This document shows positions 9,321 through 18,120 of a DNA stretch of 22,859 bases, piece after piece. The number at the start of each line of letters is the position of its first letter. The first letter of the stretch is position 1. The position numbers and the translations under genes are program-made. This stretch comes from Paramacrobiotus richtersi. Lineage: Eukaryota; Tardigrada; Eutardigrada; Parachela; Macrobiotidae. The DNA lies in NCBI GenBank assembly GCA_034698045.1, contig JAQGAU010000893.1:1-22859 (forward strand), written 5' to 3'. The notes under the pieces are model-generated. The model did not search any database and was not told the DNA's origin. It saw nothing but the letters and a program-made list of their open reading frames with translations.

Positions 9321-10983
9321 CTGGATAAAAAGGTCGTTCAAAGAATAGTTTGCTACCCTTGGTCGTGGTCGTCATAATTATTGTGACGGTGTATGACCTT
9401 TACGTAGCAAACATGTTGTGCTACGAGTGTTAGATCGTGCTAGAGTCAGTTTACAGATACTTGTTCTGCGGTAGCGAATAAACATCAGGACGTGATACAT
9501 ATTATGTAAATACGTAAGTTCCGTCGATTGAGCGATTACTCTATATTCATTATACACTGTATAGACTATAGAGACTGCATTCCTAGCGAGCGGCTTCGCC
9601 AGGACACTTGATTGTTTCTTCTTCTTATACTCGTACGGTTGCATAAAAGTTTTTCATTCTTTTTCGACAAGCAGATGGCTTTTATCTTCCAGTTTGCTGT
9701 TTTGTGCGCTGAGCAAGATCACCGACGTGCGCGCTAGCGATTTTCTGCGCGTGCACAATTTCTATCAGGGCGCAGCCGGTCTTGCTCTCTGTTCGGCGCG
9801 CATCCCGGATGCGTTTATTTTTCGATAATCTGATTGGTTCGGGCTTTTTTGTAACCTCATGCGGTAGGAGTCAGATCAGCATGTCAGCTAACCCATGAAA
9901 GCAGTTTACTTAAACAGCAATAGACAACGGTGTTGTCCAGACAAGCCATTTCTGTGCTACCGTTGCTCACCGGAAGTTCAGTTACACAGGGAGATTTAGT
10001 ACAACTTAGTACGGCCCAGCGACCATTCGGTGAAGTTTTCACCAGTGTTGGACTTGACCATCCACCGGCCCACAATTCTGAAAAACATCGCGTGGCATAC
10101 TAACGATAATTGTATCACACTGCATGAATGTCGAAACAATCTGGTCATTCGGTTATATATTGCCGGAAAACGTGGTACTGATGACGACGTACGTATATAG
10201 TATATGCTATATAGTAGTCTGTATCAACTATCACGTTTAGCTGTTTTTGAAAACGCCGATATAGTGCACAGAAAGCTGCACAACGCTCCGTTGCATCGCA
10301 CATAAACGTAGCCACGACCAGCCGAAAGATAAGAGCATTCCCATTTGCTCTATACACATACCGTTGCCGATTTAGAAAACGTCTGTCGAACGTGGCGTTT
10401 TATAAATCGGCACAACATCCGTCAGGCAGCAGCAGCTCCATAGGCATTCCAGTGCACTGTGCTTAGCAACCTACAGTTTAAACTTTTAAGCGCTCCTGAA
10501 AGTTCGGAGCCGACAGTTTTGTAGAGAATTAAATTCTCTGTGTAATGTTATGAAAATTAGCGACATTGCACGACCATTACCCTTGATTCTGACAGTTTAA
10601 TAATGACTTGTAGGCGAGTCCATCGGCTGTTTCCCGATGTAGTACGTTGTTTATACAGATTTTCCCGATTCACTACTACATCTCGCATGCAACCTGAAAA
10701 CGGTTACAGCTTTATTCAGTCTTCGGCGCCTTCATATTCTTCCTTTTATAAATCAAAATTGTGTACTACAATCAGTTACTCTGCTGACTGTTAACCATGA
10801 TTACGGTAATTAGTATTATCATGCCGCTATAACTTGTAATCAAAAATGGATATTCTATCTGAAACCTGCCAGTTGCATTCAGTACCTGTTGCATTTACTT
10901 AACATAACAGCATAATTAGCTAGAACTTTCTGTAACTGAATATGATAATAATTATTATAGTCGTAATTAAAAACCGCAGGCTG
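9321..10983. other. No gene recognised; should contain the 5' end of the CUB gene
   Basis: Missing first exons of the minus-strand chitin-binding/CUB gene should lie here or beyond, but I found no convincing signal peptide. A minus-strand open frame at 9884-10075 includes a Cys-containing stretch (CLDNTVVYCCLSK) with no known match. GC-rich sequence near 9720-9820 could be regulatory. One arm of an inverted-repeat pair lies at 10217-10245. Confidence 0.35.
10217..10245 (+). repeat. Inverted-repeat partner A (pairs with 11716-11743)
   Basis: This 29-nt block (starting GTCTGTATC, containing CTATCACGTTTAGCTGTT) is the reverse complement of 11716-11743 apart from a 2-versus-1 nt difference. Weaker similarity continues inward for about 15 nt. 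The two arms lie about 1.5 kb apart and bracket the 10984-11324 foldback. Confidence 0.7.
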
Positions 10984-11324
10984 TCTGGTAAAGTAGTCAG
11001 TTTTGTAAGTTTTGTACAGTGTGGCGAATGTCATGAGCAGTCAGGTGATCGAACCAGCCAACATGTCGTCAAGCTGTGACGTAGATTTGACGTCACAGGC
11101 TATATGGCTTGTTTACTGGATTGATCAGAACGCATTGTAAAAAATTCAGACTCTACTTTTCATACAAGACTTTCCCTTTTCCATATTTTCCTTTTGTAAA
11201 AAAATGCGTTGTGGTCGAGCCAGTGAATAAGATAGGCTTAATTGTGACGTCACGATTACTGACTTCGCTATACCTGCTGCACATGTCATTTGGCACACTG
11301 TACAAAACTGACTACTTTACCAGA
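10984..11324. mobile_element. Foldback/MITE-like element with terminal inverted repeats of about 48 bp
   Basis: The left arm (10984-11040) and right arm (11277-11324) are reverse complements starting TCTGGTAAAGTAGTCAGTTT. The left arm holds an extra 9-nt tandem copy of AGTTTTGTA. Otherwise the outer 24 nt match exactly and the inner 24 nt differ at about four positions. Inner parts also pair: TGACGTCA occurs at 11088-11095 and 11245-11252, each flanked by related sequence (GGCTAT versus AAGCCTAT when folded). No protein is encoded. No clear target-site duplication is visible, so the ends are approximate. It looks like a non-autonomous DNA transposon or foldback element. Confidence 0.8.
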
Positions 11325-12043
11325 GGGAATACAACTGTATGTTAAAATGGTTTCCGGCGTGTTTTTGTCTCTTACTGCGTCGTTTACTCTGTATACGTTT
11401 ACTCAGGTATTTATTATATAAGTTTATTTCATATAAGTCTACTCTATGGACTATGAACGAATATAGAGAAATAATGCATATTGTTCTCTTAATTACTACC
11501 GAGCGGTTTCACTGTGCATTACGTTATGCCGATGCGTTATACATTACGGCTTATCTTGTTATAACTGCTCTAGAAACGTCGTTATGAATTGTGTGGAAAT
11601 CGTCGCCCAGTCAAAGATAACGTTTTCCTCTCTGCACGATTCCGTTATCATTGGTCTGAGCATTTTTCTGTTTTTTTCTGAGTCATATCTCGGCAACGCT
11701 CTCGCCGATTTCTCTAACAGCTAAACGTGATAGAGATACAGACCAGTACATGCGACCGTTTTCGGGCTTTCTTCTTTCCCAGGCTATGTGGGACAGAAGG
11801 CGCGCAGCAGACATCACAAACCCGGCTCAGAATGTGACTACGTCCAATGTGAACATTCAGGAAAGTCAGGCTCAGTACTAACGTTTGCATGGCCTACCGT
11901 CGAATTTAACATTCACTTGCAAATTTCAGGACGAAATGAAGTAATAATTTCTGAGATGAGCAAAAAAATGGTCATGCGTGTTCAGAGTAACAATGCTTTA
12001 ACAACTAACATACTTGTGGTTGAAGTTGCTTCCGCGGGATTCG
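11325..12043. other. No gene recognised
   Basis: Short open frames occur (11339-11587 and 11788-12072), without recognisable domains. A strong pyrimidine tract and CCCAG near 11770-11782 could be a plus-strand splice acceptor, but I could not join it to anything. Inverted-repeat arm B is at 11716-11743. Confidence 0.35.
11716..11743 (-). repeat. Inverted-repeat partner B (pairs with 10217-10245)
   Basis: This is the reverse-complement partner of 10217-10245. It starts AACAGCTAAACGTGATAG and ends GATACAGAC. See partner A for the comparison. Confidence 0.7.
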
Positions 12044-13071
12044 TCAAGCAAGTGCATTCAGTTGCAGTGTAATCAGCATAACGTGAGCTGTAAATATAAT
12101 GATGAGGCTTCTTTTCACCAGCGGCTTCTTGCCAACTACCAACCTGTTAGACTGGCTTCGATCTCTCCCAAATCTGCTAGAATGAGCTCCATAACGTCCA
12201 CTACTGTAACGGCCGCTTTGTCCAAAAAGCCGGCTATATTTAAACCGATTGCGCCCACCGGCGTCGTAATCATCGCGCCCAAGATCTCGGCCATCCCGGT
12301 TGTCTCGGTTAACGAAACGCGAACTGTTACGGCTGTCACCGTGATGTTCGCGTTCAAGATGTCGGTCATCACTGTACCGGTCACTGCGGTCATTGAAGCG
12401 CGAACCTTTGCGGCTGTAATCTATACTACTGCGCTCAGGATATCGAGCATCTTGAGACCGATCCTCTCGGCTGCCAAAACGCGAAACGTTTCGACTGCGA
12501 TCATAACTATCTCGCCCGAAATATCGATTGCCGTAGCTGTCGCGGTTATCGTCCATGTACGAAAGAATTCGTCCAGGGGTGTGTGATGGACTGGAATAGA
12601 CACGTGCTGTTCCATATGGGTCGTAGCTGACGGGAGTCTGGTAACTTGGACGGTATTCTATCTGTCCGGGTGGTTGGTTGGTTTGCGCTTTGGAGACAGC
12701 AATAAGGAGGAACCCACACGCCGCTGTTAAAAGAAAAAGCAGCTGATTCGATGATTTATTACGGTTAACTCCCGGCGCAACAAAATATGACCGACTTGAG
12801 TCGAAAGTCTCGTGTTAAGCCTGAATAATAAGCCAATTTGCAAGACTTGCTCACTTCCAGATATGAAACTGTGAGCTCATAAGCGATTCATCATTGTCTT
12901 ATCTAGCAGAAAGCACGGAAAATCGGCATCCAAAACAAAAGCGTTGGTTCACAATGAAGTATAAACTTAGAAAGTATAAAACATTCAAACAACGAAAATC
13001 ATTTTTTTCCGCAAGTCGATTTGATTACCTGAGCTGGTGATAAGGAAACATCGCCTTACAGCAAAATCCAT
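12044..13071 (-). CDS. Secreted Arg/Ser/Asp/Tyr-rich repeat protein with signal peptide and hydrophobic C-terminal tail (240 aa)
   Basis: Exon 1 (13071-13029) encodes MDFAVRRCFLITSS plus one base and ends at CAG|GTAATC. Exon 2 (12723-12044) follows a strong pyrimidine tract and AACAG acceptor. Phase 1 matches phase 1 over the 305-nt intron. Joining the exons creates a classic signal peptide (basic RR, then a hydrophobic core to VSKA|Q at about residue 27). Residues 29-70 are Pro/Tyr-rich. Residues 71-210 are low-complexity R/S/D/Y/G/N sequence with SRF at 95-97, 122-124 and 149-151, an exact 27-residue (81-bp) period, then NRF at 173-175 and SRF at 197-199 at 24-residue spacing. The C-terminus (221-240) is hydrophobic after basic KKPLVKRS: a tail anchor, a GPI signal, or read-through past a donor near residue 216. 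I know no matching family. A secreted, disordered matrix or cuticle-type protein is an inference. Confidence 0.65.
12230..12480 (-). repeat. 81-bp diverged coding tandem repeat in the secreted protein gene
   Basis: Similar blocks begin on the plus strand at about 12310, 12391 and 12472, each containing CGCGAA followed by a related stretch (for example ACGGCTGT and GCGGCTGT). They correspond to the three 27-aa SRF repeats. Two further partial units occur at 72-bp spacing. They are diverged enough to be old. Confidence 0.65.
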
Positions 13072-14824
13072 CGTAATCGCTGTTACTCAATCACTATTTT
13101 AGAGCTTTGCAGCAGTTTCCAGAACGAATTAAACACTCGTGATTTCGACCTGGAGAGCAAGCTTTCAAGGTTATCGGCGTTCTTGCTGCGGTCAGTACCG
13201 ATAGTCAAAAACAATGCTGTTGAACCGATTAAAGGATGCGTTGACCCTGTTATAGAAAAGCAGTCGCCGGAAAGTACGACAAAAAAGGTCGTTCGATCTA
13301 AGTGAACGATCACTGTACAGTACAGTCCTTTCTGCCCCACCGTGTACACTCATCTGAGCCAAAATCGAGAAGGCCAACGAACACCTAGTGTAAGAATTTG
13401 GTTATTGCTCGGTTCAGTTACGTTAAGCGCGTTTTCGTACCGGGTTAGCAGCGTACGCTAACAGAGCTCATCGTATGTGAACTATGCAGTATCTTGAGAA
13501 AAGACGTTTAATGATGTATATAATACGTATAATACGAATATGACACACGAAACAGATTATACCTGTTGCAGGAATGCTGCGCAGTCGAAAAGAATTCAGG
13601 GGTAGCCAACAAAAAACTAATTTTTTTTAAACAATCTTTCATTCGTTGAGAATTTTATACACAATGGGATTGCAATTAAGTTCAAAGCTCGACTTAAGGA
13701 AAACGAACTGCTCACACAAAGTCTCGCAATATTTTGGGGCTTTATATCAAACAAACTTCGAGATGCCAGCAGATGCAGTCTGAATTTGCTGTTCGGCACA
13801 GATAAACCACACTGCGGCAGTATTTTCATTGACCTTGAATCTATGCTGTTTACGTATGTTGTGCCGGTATATAAGTCACCCCGCTGCAGCTACTTATATG
13901 CAGCTGCAAATGCTCGCAAATCGCAAGTAGCACACAATACACATTACAATGCACAAACAGTATACAAATGTTATACAGAAATTATGCTTACGATTGACAA
14001 TGCATCAATGTTCAAGTACTCATCTATTTTTATTTATGTCAGTAGTGTCATTGTTGGCAAAAGACAACAAAACAACCGAAATAACTGTAAAGTCTGTACT
14101 ACATCAAGAATTTATCCCAACCGACACAGAGCGGTATGGTTGTTGAAATAAACGGTGCATTTCGGCGCACATCAGTTTTCTCCAGATTTTGTCGCTGAAA
14201 CAAAACAAATCACGAGCGGCGAAGCTCCACCGGTCATCGGATTCGCTGCCGCTCCATTTCATGCGCGATAGAATTTCAGCGCGGAGTTTGTGTGTTGCAC
14301 ATGTACATAGTTGGAACATGAACGGTAGCAAGCACAAGATGCGAATTGTGGCTTACACGGCAATACACTTGCCGACAGTCAGAAAATAACATACTACAGT
14401 AGTGCACAAATCTTAAAGATCATGATTTTGATCAATCAATACGAAAATCACATGTGGGTGAATAGTAGAGGCTGAATTGCGAGTAAATCAAGTGTGAGTG
14501 AATCAAAAGAAGTGAATCAAGTCGTAAGTCAGGAACACACACACGCACACTCTTTAATCAGTAACATGAAAATTCGCCGTATTAAATAACGAGAAACTAG
14601 TCAGCTGGCGAGCTCGCTCGTGAATGAGAAGCTGAAGATTCTCAACCGTGGCAGTACCGGCAGACGGCAGTGCTAAATGCCGGTGAGGGGATCACCCCAG
14701 ATCAAGGCTAGAGAAATCAGACAAAACACAAATTCTGAAACTTTGGTAGAAATGTGCGCGAAATGGCCATGGTACTTGGCGGTGCGTGGAGAAGCAGGCT
14801 ACAGTCGGCCGTCGGTGGACGCTG
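13072..14824. other. No gene recognised
   Basis: This should hold the promoter of the secreted-protein gene (just above 13071) and the 3' UTR of the GPCR (below 14825). Open frames such as 13786-14151 show no domain that I recognise. A 33-nt block at 14324-14356 resembles PSMD4 exon 4. A short CA-rich run lies near 14538-14552. Confidence 0.35.
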
Positions 14825-16502
14825 CTACAGCCTGACAGAAGAATTTCTCCTAATTTTCGCTGATTTTGCGCTCCACATGCGAAAAATGCCGTAGATCATT
14901 GGATTGAGCAAGGTACCGGTCATTCCTATGGAGTAATAACCCGACTCGTGCGCCGCACGTGCAATCCCAAAAATAACCTGTTCATACCGAAACAGAGGAT
15001 AATCGTCATCCAGTAGCTTGGCAGGTGATAATAAAACACGTTGGCAATCATCGATCCATAATATGGACCTGCAAACGAAGATTTGTTCAAGACAATGGAC
15101 TATCATGGACACTTAACAGACTGTAGGCACTATGCCGACATACACCAGCAAAACAGGTATGTGACTGAAAAACAGAATGTAGTCCACAGAGAGAAGTGTC
15201 GCGCGCTGCGGTACACTTTCCGTCCAACACCCGGATCATTCATGGATGCAATGCGAATTGTGCGACTGTTGTGCGCTTTGGTTCGTTGAATACCTGGAAA
15301 TTAGTTGGTATTCAGAGCAATTCCCAATTGTGCGGCTCTCTGGCTCAGTACTAGCGCCACCTGTCTGACTTTCCCCAAAAACTGCTCTGCACACAACGCG
15401 CCATCGGCTTTTTTTGTAATTTTGGCACGGCGAAACCAGCGGCGATGACACCCGCCCCCGCTGCCCCTCGCCCTCACACCCAGCCGCTTTATGTGCGCGA
15501 ACACCAAAACTCAACAATACCTGCAGCTATTTCGCTTCGCGAGACACTCGGCCGAACATGATGAAGCAGCAAATGACGATGACCAACAAAGGAATGCCGA
15601 ACATTATCAGGAGCGTAGTCAGGGCATACGGTACTTCCTGCCAGTGCGCCGAATAGGCACCAAATGTTATGCACTGATTAAAGTTCACGCATATCGGAGC
15701 GCGCTCCACTGGAAAGATGTGCATCTGTAACGCGAACATCGAAGTTATTTTGAATTATTTTATATTTTATATATAAGTTATTTATTGCTTTATCCCAGGC
15801 GCAATCACAATTTACAGTAAACGATCCGAACAAATAAAAAAGTTATCTCAATCAGGATGGCATGGGACTGTACTCGTATTTAGCTGAGCCTTACCACGCA
15901 TGATTTCTACACTTCAACGTTGAAACAGACAACAATCCGATCGGATTTCCCCAGTTTTCGAAACAACTTTCTGACGATCTCTTTGAACAACAAAGCAGTC
16001 ACTCCACACAAGTTTCGAACGAATCGCGTGCCAAGGGAACGAAATAACAGAGGTCAAGAAACATACAACATATCCCCATTTTTAGCCCCAAATGAGTTTT
16101 CTGCAGTTTATGTATTAGCAAAGCGCCCTGATACGTACAAAAGGCAAAACAGTTCAAATAATTTTTCTCCAGCTAAGGCGCGTGACCCCTACTGTCATGG
16201 TGCTTTGTTACGTCTCAGCGTTAGAAATTGACAGTTTCCCACATCTCTTCACAATTGTGATTACAGTGCTTAGACATGCGCACAGACCGGCAGCCATCTG
16301 CAACCACTGCGTGACTAATGAACAGTAGTCTACGGTGCTTACTTGAGGAATACTGAAAACAATCGCCACTGACCACACAACCAAGGACATAAACCTGGCT
16401 CTTCGCATGGCAGACTGCGATTGCGCCCGGCTCAGCGGATAGATGATCGTTACGCATCTCTCCACAGTTAGCCCGGGGAGGATCATCGTCGAAGCATACA
16501 AA
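14825..16502 (-). CDS. Rhodopsin-family GPCR of the GnRH/AKH/corazonin receptor type (TM3-TM7 exons)
   Basis: The receptor would sit in the plasma membrane and bind a neuropeptide. Exons on the minus strand: 16502-16343 (TM3 SLYASTMILPGL, ERC in place of DRY, IIYPLS, TM4 ending FSIPQ|), 15724 to about 15541 (extracellular loop 2 CVNFNQCITFGAYSAHWQEV, then TM5), 15293-15146 (TM6, ending TYLFCW), 15068-14825 (TM7 with NPMIYGIF and a short tail, then stop). The junctions 16343/15724 (phase 0) and 15146/15068 (phase 2) agree exactly; the second restores one frame for TM7. The QC(V/I)TFG...W.E loop and SIPQ end of TM4 are typical of the GnRH/AKH/corazonin receptor superfamily. Unresolved: the donor after TM5 (stop at 15527-15529; a weak phase-2 pairing exists) and all exons before TM3. 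A gene lacking its 5' part is possible. Confidence 0.7.
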
Positions 16503-16589
16503 CTGTAAGCAGCAACAGATCACTGCAGCATTTCTGTTAAAATGTTGCTTGTTACAAGATTATGTTGAATGGCCATTCGATTTCTGGGA

Positions 16590-16670
16590 AGACAGAATTT
16601 CCGAAACACGGCAGATGTAGGTATACCAGGCAAAATCCACCACTACCGGAACAAAACTAAAACTAAACTG
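16590..16670 (-). other. Candidate upstream exon of the GPCR (end of TM2, loop 1, conserved TM3 Cys)
   Basis: After a TTTTACAG acceptor at about 16671, the minus strand reads FSFSFVPVVVDFAWYTYICR followed by VFGN. This resembles the end of TM2, the Trp of extracellular loop 1, and the CR at the start of TM3. No donor with the phase needed to join the exon at 16502 was found, so the assignment is weak. Confidence 0.25.
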
Positions 16671-17245
16671 TAAAACCGCCAACATCCCCACCTCGGTTAA
16701 GACGAGACAGACGGCCGAGTGTCTAATATAGCGGTGACGTTACCTTCGAACAAACGCTACTGAAACACTGCTGGTGCCTTTGCGCCGCTGATACGTTCGG
16801 CACAGCCAGCTTTCCAGCCGTGAGTAGAGACCAACTGGGAAAGACTTTGGAAAGTTCACCGACAACAGAATGGATATGTGCTGCATTATCGGTACCAGTG
16901 TGGAACTCCCTGTCGGCAGTTGCAAATGATTTGCTTTCGGTTACACATTTCTCACGCTTTTTAAACATAAGAGTTACTTCGCCTAAATAAGGAACGTTTT
17001 TTTCTACTGGAAGGGCGAGAACGGGAGAAACAAGTGAACAAACAGGGCGGTTGTTTACTCTTCATTGACCTTTTGATGACTGCCGGAAATACTATTCATG
17101 TAGCGCGTTGTTGTTTCTGGTTGAATAGGCATGGGCATGCTGTTGAATTTCCTCTGTGTGGTAAGATTAGGATCTGTATCAGGTCGTAATTGCATTCCAC
17201 AGACCAATATGTAGAGGATTACTAATACGCATTCATGATTACGCC
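16671..17245. other. No gene recognised; upstream flank of the GPCR exons
   Basis: TM1 and TM2 of the receptor should lie here or further upstream. Minus-strand frames at 16740-16925 and 17055-17354 contain modest hydrophobic stretches (for example CVLVILYILVCGM) but no clear TM1 motif such as GN. Confidence 0.3.
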
Positions 17246-17419
17246 TACAAGGACCTGTGCCATAGCTTGCTAATAAAGCGGTTATTTGCCCATGCTTAAC
17301 AACCCCCCTTGGTGTGCGATCGCATTCAAATTTGCAGGCTGGCTCATTGCACACAGGGTTAGCAAAATTAATAAAGGCGCGTAACTTACACTTAGCAAGC
17401 TATGGCACAGGTCCTCGTA
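17246..17419. repeat. Inverted repeat with 28-nt arms
   Basis: The arms 17246-17273 and 17392-17419 are reverse complements with one mismatch (core GGACCTGTGCCATAGCTTGC). They enclose 118 nt. The transcript could form a hairpin. The element could be a small foldback transposon or a local inverted duplication. No coding content is evident, although a 67-codon open frame starts in the right arm at 17402. Confidence 0.8.
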
Positions 17420-17962
17420 CCGCCATCAGGCGGCATGGGCAAGCGCCGGCTTTTTGCTACACCGGCCTTTAGGACAGCGTCATCGAAAGTCAACTGCGTC
17501 ACTTGTTTGGTTGACAACAACATTCAGGGGCACGCATTAACTATCACTACTAGCGGTACAGCACCACTATCAGCAGCGCTTGGTGGTACCCTGAATTATA
17601 AGTAGCAAAAATAAGACGCTGTTTTCATTTTCCTGAGCAAAGAAGATATTACGTTCGTTGCGTGGGGTTTACTACGTTGGAGGCTATAGAATGATAGCGT
17701 GTTATGTGCAACGCTCTTCAAGGTTGCTGACTTGCTGTGCCGTTCATATGCATAAATAAACTGCCCCAAACCACGCCAAAAATGTGGATTTTATATGTAC
17801 GGATACAGATAAATATGGCCCCGCGGGCCGGCGTGCGCCATGGTTTGCTTGTAAAATTAATGTCAATTTAACTTTTTAAACATGGTTAATGGGGATTAGT
17901 TATGAGGTTAATGGGGGTTGAAGCTGCTCTACTGTACAAATGCACGCCCACTTGCCGGGCAC
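17420..17962. other. No gene recognised
   Basis: The stretch between the inverted repeat and the TATA box holds a 67-codon frame (17402-17605) without known similarity. Near 17883-17925 the word GGTTAATGGGG occurs twice. Confidence 0.35.
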
Positions 17963-17970
17963 TATATAAA
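17963..17970 (+). promoter_or_regulatory. TATA box upstream of the gag-like ORF
   Basis: TATATAAA is followed about 150 nt later by the open frame of the gag-like relic. It may mark the retroelement promoter or the remains of a terminal repeat. I could not find a matching repeat copy at the 3' end. Confidence 0.4.
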
Positions 17971-18120
17971 CGCCTTTCCAGCCGGCGACGGTGATCATTT
18001 GGTTGTTTTCTCAAGATTTCTGTAACGTGTGATTAGAATTTCTAACTTGCTCTCGTCTACGCTGCTTAGAATTTCTTGCCCATCACTTTTCACTAGCGCA
18101 TAGACCGGAGAGACTCTAAC

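Noticed and set aside
12044..12556. Neuropeptide (RFamide-like) precursor, because of SRFG followed by Arg
   Set aside because: Only one of the SRF motifs is followed by a Gly-Arg amidation/cleavage context (SSRFGRDR). Others read SRFN, SRFV or SRFGS. The repeats lack regular dibasic spacing, so a structural repeat is more likely.
12014..12586. 190-codon plus-strand frame with Thr/Val/Ile-rich sequence
   Set aside because: It is the antisense shadow of the repeat region of the minus-strand secreted-protein gene, which has a signal peptide and consistent splice sites. The apparent repeats arise from the same 81-bp period.
13786..14151. 121-codon plus-strand frame
   Set aside because: No recognisable motif, signal peptide, repeat or splice context. 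The length is possible by chance in this composition.
14825..15068. Frameshift in the TM7 exon of the GPCR (PYYG... frame versus NPMIY frame)
   Set aside because: The PYYG frame is open by chance. With the phase-2 donor after TYLFCW at 15146, the exon reads in the NPMIY frame from its first codon, so no frameshift is needed.
17402..17605. 67-codon plus-strand frame starting in the right arm of the inverted repeat
   Set aside because: No homology that I recognise and no support from promoter, splice or poly(A) signals.
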